NCBI RefSeq assembly: GCF_027244095.1
Contig: NC_069662.1
Coordinates: 54,212,001 to 54,276,000 of the forward strand
From: Hemicordylus capensis
Taxonomy: Eukaryota; Chordata; Lepidosauria; Squamata; Cordylidae
Reading direction: 5' to 3'
DNA: 64,000 bases
Below the pieces are notes generated by a model. The model ran no database searches. It was not told the DNA's origin and saw only the letters and a program-made list of their open reading frames with translations. This document shows, one piece after another, positions 59,052 through 64,000 of the stretch. A program made the translations under genes and the position numbers. Every line of letters starts with the position of its first letter. The stretch's first letter is position 1.

Positions 59052-62000
59052 CTGTGTTTGAATGCATCAGTTTCATAAGTAAGGAGCCTTTTCTGCTAGA
59101 TGACACCCGCTTTATTTTGAAGCCTGCCCACTCATGATGGGATCAGGTTGTGCAGCAAAATACCCTCCAGATTTCTTATTTTCCCCAGCCATACTGATCT
59201 CCACCTGGAGAATAGATTGGCCCTTGAGAAGATGATCCCTTCCAGGTTAGACAGGGAAATCCTGCATTGTAGAACTTTCCATCTAGAAAATGCAGCTCTG
59301 GCACAAACGAACTGTTTGTCCTTGGGCAAGTTACTCTTGGCTTTGCTTTTCATGCTAGTTAATATGGACTCAGAGCAAATGGGATTGCCAGTGACCCACC
59401 CTGACATGGTCATCATGAGGATAAATGAGACTTTACATACCATACCAATTATGAATGATTATCACTAAACTTCTTTGTGGGTGTAAACCAAACTGTCGCT
59501 ATCTTAGTGTGGATTTCTATAGTGAAATTACATGGTTATAGAACTTTTTTTAAAAACCTATTAACGTTCAAGTCTTTCTTTCTTTGTAAAGTTTACTTAG
59601 AAATACGTTCTATTGATTTCAGTGGAAATTCCAAATAAGGTACGGTTACGATTTCAGCCAAAACATATATGATTACAATTGCCAAGTACCAATTGAAGAA
59701 TTGTGAGCTGTTGGGGATGTCCTATATATGTTGGGGAGCTGGCTAATTGTGGGAGGCCAAGAGAGATTATTATCTCTTTCTGGTCTTGTTTATTTTAACA
59801 TAACTCATGGAATTGTTTCATTTTTCTAGGAACAGAAACAAGAGTGAATCGATTCTCATCACAACCTGAATTGCAGCCACTTCCCTTTAGTTCCTTTGTA
59901 ACTGCTAACATCCGCCCTCCTGACAGTCAGGCATGCCTCGCTCTATTTGAAATCAGTGGGTCTAACTGTACTCCACATGATATCCGAGAGGGTGGCCAGC
60001 TTTCTTAGTGGCCCTTGCTCCTATGCCTTTAACAGTGCTTGCTCTGCTGACCTTGCAGGCAATGATATTTGTCTCCATGCCATTAAATGCTTCACCTGCT
60101 AATTTCTGCAGACCAAGCTGCTATTAAGAGTATGAGAGGAGGCCAAGTCGATTTTTCCCCCCTGGTCAGTTGGCAGTGAGGATTTCAACACTACTGAGGT
60201 GTGCAAATCGTTTTATTTGGATGGAGGCTACAGAGCAGAATTGAAACAAACTCGGGGAGAATTACATTCTCATGCCAGGCTCCCAAGTTTCTAGCAATGC
60301 CTTGTTTGCTGAGCCGCAAAGCCAAACTGGACACCCATACATGCAGTTCTGAGCAGGAGCATGGAAGATCTGTTCATTTGGGGTGGGGGGTGTAGATTGT
60401 TGTCCTCTATTAAAGCTGACCAGTCCAGGCCAGTGGCAGTGGATGAGAAAAGACAAAACAGATAAGCTGAGTGAGAAAGGTGTGGTTGGACACACCTTTG
60501 AAGTCTTCCTAGTTTAATCATTGTTATGTGCTCTTTTAAACAGGGACCTGTCATGTAATAAAATCCAGACCATTGAGACGAATGCATTTGAAGCTGTCCC
60601 GTTTGTGCAGTATATGTAAGTCAATAAGCATAAAAACAATAAATGGGGATGGGGTGGGGGAGCCCGGATGGATTAGGTTTCCACCCTGTGGCTCTGGTCC
60701 TCCATCTCCCAAGCTTCTGCCCTAGAAGCAGTTTCCCTCCCACAATCATTTCTAAAACCACGAGGGTTCTGGGGGGTCAGGCCTGCTGCTAGGGGTCACC
60801 GTTTCTAAGTGTGGAAGCTTTGGCCCATAATTCCGGGTCTGTGTGGAGTTGGGTTACTCATTGCTGAATGATGACGTGTACTGTGCATGTGCTTCTTTAT
60901 AACTCTTACATTTTTCTTTACTGCGCTCAGAGTTATAAAGGCAAGGCTGAGTCAAATCTCAGTCCTGGAATCTATTCTCATATGTGATGCCTTGTTTACA
61001 GAAATCTCTCTGCAAGAAGGCTCACTTGGTACCTGGTCTTGTGGTAGCAAGCATGACTTGTCCCCTTTAGCTAAGCAGGGTTGGGTATGAATGGGAGACT
61101 AGAAGTGTGTGCACTGTAAGATATTCCACTCAGGGGATGGAGCTGCTCTGGGAAGAGCAGAAGGTTCCAAGTTCCCTCCCTGGCATCTTCAAGATAGGGC
61201 TGATATTCCTGCCTGCAACCTTGGAGAAGCTGACCAATGGTCTGACTCAGCATATCGCAGCTTCCTATGTTCCTTGTCCTTTAGCCACTAGGCAAATACC
61301 ATTATGTTTTCCAAGGCCTTTTGAAATAACAGCTGACTTGTTTTCAGCCTGCCTTGTTCTGACGTTTTATTTTATTTGTATATTTATATCTCGCTTTTCC
61401 CCTAAAAGCCCAGAGCAGTGTACATGGTAATGTTTATCCTCCCAACAACCCTGTGAGGTAGGTTAGACTGAGGGAAAAGTGACTGGCCCAGAAACACCCA
61501 GTGAGTTTCATGGCTGAACAGGGATTTGAACTCACGTCCCTCCAGTCCTTGTCAAGGGCTTTAACCAATGCACTACACTGGCTCTCCCACTTCACTGCTT
61601 TAATCTTGTGGGTTTTTCCTTGCTGTGTTTAAATTGTTTTATTCATTGTAACTGCTGCCTTGAAAACATCTTTTTGTGGAAGAGCAGGTTGTACATTTAA
61701 CCAATTAACTAACAAACTAACTACTCTCTGTGCCAGAGCTGAGCCCTGGGGAATGGGAAGTCATACCAAAGTGTTGCTGAGCATCTGTAGAAGTCAGGGC
61801 TTACCGTGAGCCCAAGACTGCCAGTGTCCGAGAGCGTGGCTTCCAGGCCAGCTTAAACAATGGCCCTCTTCTTCATCTTAGAAATAGGCACTGCAGCTTC
61901 AGACAAGAGATGAATTAGCACGACTAGCTGAGGGAGTTAGGAAAGAGTCTTTGGACATAAGAGTTGAGAAGGCCAGCTGCCCCACTGGAAAGGACACCAC

Positions 62001-62249
62001 CCTCATGCTTTGCTGCAGGGGCTTCATGTGCCAATTTGACCTCTACCATCAGACAGGAATATCAAAGGAAGGATAGTTTTTCCTATCCCATCTACCTTTA
62101 AAAAATATATTAAAATGTAATGCTTATTTTGTACAATGCAACATCCTGTGCACAATGCTTATTTCCAGAGACCTCAGCGGCAATCTTATTGAGAAGCTCA
62201 CTCCTGGGGCATTCAAGGCCTGGCATGGAATGCAGTTTTTGCTCAAGAT
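53863..62249 (+). CDS. LRRC37: LRRC37-family leucine-rich repeat membrane protein, 5' five exons (partial)
   Basis: Coding pieces are 53863-54164, 56762-56833, 58236-58307, 60544-60615 and 62169-62249, and the gene runs off the window. Introns are all phase 2, and the LRR exons are 72, 72, 72 and 81 bases, one repeat per exon. Exon 1 gives a hydrophobic signal segment (IHLFLVILLVFF) and an LRR N-cap (CPNPCHC). The next exons read DFTGNAIS...WKAYPWAEYL, LKGNSLTKLQ, DLSCNKIQTIE and AFKAWHGMQFLLK. These match, in order, mammalian LRRC37 modules (DFSGNSIS, WKAYSW, DLSCNKIQ, FQAWHGMQFL). The start at 53863 is chosen for closeness to the signal segment; 53782 is the first in-frame ATG. The mammalian function is poorly known, with testis-biased expression. 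Confidence 0.85.
54777..54944. mobile_element. CAGGGGC-type hAT element in LRRC37 intron 1, 168 bp
   Basis: It starts CAGGGGGGTAACTACC and ends CCTTATGCGCCTG. A perfect duplication GTGGCCAG flanks it at 54769-54776 and 54945-54952. Confidence 0.9.
55355..55465 (-). repeat. MIR-like SINE fragment
   Basis: CCTCACAACAACCCTATGAA and CTCTTCCTCCAAGGAGCCC match the 47285 element in the same orientation. Confidence 0.65.
55580..55804 (+). repeat. Sauria-type tRNA SINE
   Basis: The tRNA-related head GGTGGTGCAGTGGTAAAACT and B-box GGTTACAAGTTCGATCC are followed by GAGGTCGGTAAAATGAGTAC, GGGGGCAATATGCTAAATC and a GCTATTGCTATTGCTAT tail. Flanks CCATGGGAG and CTATGGGAG may be the target duplication. This SINE is characteristic of squamates. 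Confidence 0.9.
56228..56580. mobile_element. Two decayed palindromic hAT-Charlie-like elements
   Basis: 56228-56380 contains TTTTGGACTACAGTTCCCAT mirrored by ATGGGAATTGTAG. 56449-56580 starts GAGGGGTTCCCACCCTTGGG and has CCCCAGATGTTG mirrored by CAACATCTAGAG. Both belong to the 25908 family. Confidence 0.6.
56762..56833 (+). CDS. LRRC37: LRRC37 exon 2: first LRR
   Basis: This exon is exactly 72 bases between CCCCCCTAG and GTGAGT, phase 2. It reads DFTGNAISSIGKQAWKAY then PWAEYL, the counterpart of the mammalian LRRC37 WKAYSWTEKL repeat. A hairpin-rich GC island starts 42 bases after the donor. Confidence 0.85.
56875..57370. repeat. GC-rich island of seven consecutive hairpins in LRRC37 intron 2
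   Basis: Inverted repeats: 56875-56885 with 56891-56901 (11/11); 56970-56978 with 56982-56990 (9/9); 57064-57075 with 57086-57097 (12/12); 57114-57121 with 57128-57135 (8/8); palindrome 57147-57160; 57197-57215 with 57227-57245 (19/19); 57305-57335 with 57340-57370 (30/31). The island is strongly GC-rich against AT-rich flanks. It is probably a DNA element of unknown family. It starts 42 bases after an exon donor. Confidence 0.85.
57371..58235. other. LRRC37 intron 2, remainder
   Basis: No recognisable repeat or exon was found up to the 58236 exon. Confidence 0.4.
58236..58307 (+). CDS. LRRC37: LRRC37 exon 3: LRR
   Basis: This exon is exactly 72 bases between CTCTCCAG and GTAAGT, phase 2. 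It reads ILKGNSLTKLQKTSLEGL then LSLTHL, with the LxxNxL leucine-rich repeat signature. Confidence 0.88.
58999..59046. repeat. GA microsatellite in LRRC37 intron 3
   Basis: About 24 uninterrupted AG repeats. A weak MIR-like segment follows at 59265-59440. Other sequence in 58308-60543 is unassigned. Confidence 0.95.
60544..60615 (+). CDS. LRRC37: LRRC37 exon 4: LRR
   Basis: This exon is exactly 72 bases after CAG and before GTAAGT, phase 2. It reads LDLSCNKIQTIETNAFEA then VPFVQY, near-identical in its first half to the mammalian DLSCNKIQ module. Confidence 0.9.
61027..61276 (+). repeat. tRNA-type SINE with CR1-like tail in LRRC37 intron 4
   Basis: The head CTGGTCTTGTGGTAGCAAG, middle GGTTCCAAGTTCCCTCC and tail CAGCTTCCTATGTTCC match the 34.9 kb copy. 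The tail part is shortened. Confidence 0.85.
61362..61588 (-). repeat. MIR-like SINE in LRRC37 intron 4
   Basis: In reverse it reads GAGCCAGTGTAGTGCATTG, then TGAGTTCAAATCCCTGTTC (B-box), GGGTGTTTCTGGGCCAGTCA and CACAGGGTTGTTGGGAGGA, the same family as 47285. Confidence 0.8.
62169..62249 (+). CDS. LRRC37: LRRC37 exon 5: longer LRR
   Basis: This exon is 81 bases after TTTCCAG and before GTAAGT, phase 2. It reads DLSGNLIEKLTPG then AFKAWHGMQFLLK. The longer repeat and AWHGMQFL are diagnostic of the family as I know it. No later exon is visible before 64000. Confidence 0.9.
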
Positions 62250-62394
62250 GTAAGTGAATGCAAATGTCAAAATAGCCAACCTGTTATTGCAGAGTAAGGT
62301 ACTTTGTTTGACCCCAGGGAGGGTTCAACCCCCCAAACTCTTTTGAATGACAGAGTTCAACCCTAGAAGATGTAGCTTACGGTTATATTTGTAT

Positions 62395-62515
62395 ACTTAT
62401 TTATTTATATTTATTTATTTATCATATTTTTATACTGCCTGATATGTATCTCTCCTGGTGTACAGATATGAGATAGATAGGTAGAGATATGTATATCTCT
62501 AGGCGGTGTATAATG
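62395..62515 (-). repeat. L2-type 3' tail fragment with TTTA microsatellite
   Basis: TTATTTATTTATCATATTTT and TACTGCCTGATATGTATCTC with CTAGGCGGTGTA match the L2 3' end at 38563. Confidence 0.65.
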
Positions 62516-62783
62516 AAAAGAGGGCCTCTGAACTTGTGCGGAGAGCAGCTCTCTTGCCACTCAGTAACCACAGTCTGCCTGGATATATGGGAGGTTAAAG
62601 AAAAGGGATTTTCAGTCAGAAGCTACAGCTTTGAAGGAGGCTTCCTCCAGTGCACCTCTCTTTTGAGAAGTTATTAACCGCTGATGCCAGGGCTGGAAAC
62701 CTAGGCTCGAAAATGATGCGTCAAAACCTGCGATGTGGGTATGCACGCACCAGCTCAGAAGGAGATTGACTAAGCATCTGGCC

Positions 62784-63090
62784 CAGGGACGTAGCCACCA
62801 TTGGACAAGGAGCTACCATTGGACAATGTCTCTCCACTGCATCTGCGGGCCACCACAGTGCCCCCCACCCCCCTCTTACACCTAGCCAGTGAATGAAGCT
62901 CTTGTTCCGAGCAAGAGAGAAGAAGAAAGCATCCAGCTCGCAAACAAAGTGCTGGCTAGGAGCAGAAAAGGCACCACATGTCGCCCCTAACCACATGCCC
63001 CCCCCTTCCCAGAGCTAGCATGTTCCCTGTGTCAGTGTGCATTTGACGCTGATACAGGGGGCATGGCTGGCACATGTGTAAGGGCAGCAG
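62784..63090. mobile_element. Possible CAGGGGC-type hAT remnant
   Basis: It starts CAGGGACGTAGCCACCATTGG, close to the left end of the 54777 element. The right end and target duplication are not visible. Confidence 0.4.
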
Positions 63091-63287
63091 CCTGTCCCTG
63101 AGCCCCAAGCAAGCCCCCGGCTCTTGTGACCTGGCTAACACTGATCAAATCTAGGGAGGATGTAGCTCATACAAGGCTCTTGCCTGTCGGTGGGCCTGTG
63201 TGGTGTGCCTGGCTGGCTTTCAGTCCTCAAAAGTAACTAGCTCACAAACACATTGCTGATCCACCTACCCACACACAGCTTTGGGCT

Positions 63288-63450
63288 AAACTACATGGCG
63301 TGGTGGGGGAATGACTTGATTAGCAAGCCAGAGGTTGCCAGTTTGAATCCCCGCTGTGGCCTTAAATGCCCAGAGAAGTTCCTCTGCCATTCTCAAATTC
63401 CTGCCGACATGAGGGGGCTATTATGTAGCTGCGGCTCTTGAACTGTTCAC
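63288..63450 (+). repeat. tRNA-derived SINE fragment
   Basis: CATGGCGTGGTGGGGGAATG and GGTTGCCAGTTTGAATCCCC are A- and B-box-like sequences spaced as in tRNA SINEs. It lacks a clear tail. Confidence 0.5.
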
Positions 63451-63454
63451 AGCC

Positions 63455-64000
63455 AAGTCACTAGCTCAGCTCCTCTATGGTGCTCATTTGGGCCCCTTGC
63501 CCAACATTGCAACTCTGGAACTTGTACATTCTAAATTCCTGCGGGCAGCACTCCAAGTATTGAGATGTGTCTGCAATGCCACTCTTGGCCTGAAGACGGG
63601 CATGATCAAGCTGGAGGCTAGGGTGTGGGTGACCATTCTCTGTTATTGGCTCAGACGATCCTTTTGACCAATTAGTCTTGCCCCGCTAACCCTACATGAT
63701 GATTACCAATCTAGCTGGATTCAGACAAATGAGACAAAAATAGCTACCCAGGGCCTTTCCCGCTTGACCTTGCTCAGCATAGGCTACGATCAGGCAAAAG
63801 CAACCATCAATCAGCTCATTATAGACATTGAGCGCTAAACCAATCTCAGCAGTGTCCCAAAATTTCATACCAGCGACAGGCTCAGATAGTCTGCTTTTAT
63901 AGGATATTCAACCTTTTATCCACTCTCACTTTTAACATGTAATCACCCTTGTACTTCACGCTGGTCTGTGACCATAATAAAGATTGATTGATTGACTCCC
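63455..64000 (+). mobile_element. APE-type LINE, I/Vingi-like group, 3' end
   Basis: The reading LLYGAHLGPLPNIATLELV then HSKFLRAALQV and MIKLEARVWV matches the element at 7830-8108 on the other strand. The end reads AATAAAGATTGATTGATTGA, a short-repeat tail. A region present in the 7-kb copy is missing after about 63890. It reaches the window end. Confidence 0.75.

Overview
This is a eukaryotic, repeat-dense window and almost certainly comes from a squamate reptile, most likely a lizard. The evidence is the repeat mix: CR1, L2, L1, BovB, R4-type and APE-type LINEs, a Sauria-type tRNA SINE with a GCTATT-rich tail, MIR-like SINEs, tRNA SINEs with a CR1-type tail, and a very dense population of short hAT-type DNA transposons, several with readable 8-bp target duplications. 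I see no bacterial operon, CRISPR array, rRNA or functional tRNA gene.

Positions 1-25,400 hold no host gene that I can prove. They contain an L2 LINE split by a 1.9-kb hAT element (1,735-5,990), a possible LTR-element fossil (about 6.0-7.0 kb), an antisense APE-type LINE (7.3-10.3 kb), palindromic hAT elements, a 1.6-kb foldback element (17.8-19.4 kb), a Gypsy-type LTR fossil (20.95-22.83 kb), a multi-hairpin element and a GA-rich minisatellite.

The first host gene is growth hormone on the + strand. Exons 2 to 5 can be read exactly at 25,440-25,603, 26,754-26,870, 29,107-29,262 and 32,487-32,687, with correct splice sites and phases, all four hormone cysteines and a poly(A) signal at 32,852. 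The encoded hormone is unusually divergent. Exon 1 was not found.

Positions 33-52 kb are again repeats: paired SINEs, an L1 3' part, two L2 copies with a CpG-rich hAT between them, a hAT element stuffed with an R4 LINE, BovB, and a CR1. Two clean exons at 52,268-52,356 and 53,018-53,092, with a poly(A) signal at 53,322, end a + strand gene that I could not identify. An upstream exon at 46,642-46,737 is a phase-compatible candidate.

Immediately downstream, from about 53.86 kb, a second recognisable + strand gene begins: an LRRC37-family leucine-rich-repeat membrane protein. It has a signal peptide and LRR N-cap exon, followed by LRR exons of 72, 72, 72 and 81 bases (to 62,249), and continues past the window. 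The order GH - unknown small gene - LRRC37, all on the + strand, suits a locus related to the human 17q23-q24 region. The last 550 bases are the 3' end of another copy of the APE-type LINE seen at 7-10 kb.

I see no evidence of a new multi-gene system. The most notable points are the divergent growth hormone, the unidentified gene beside LRRC37, and two GC-rich islands built of consecutive perfect hairpins.
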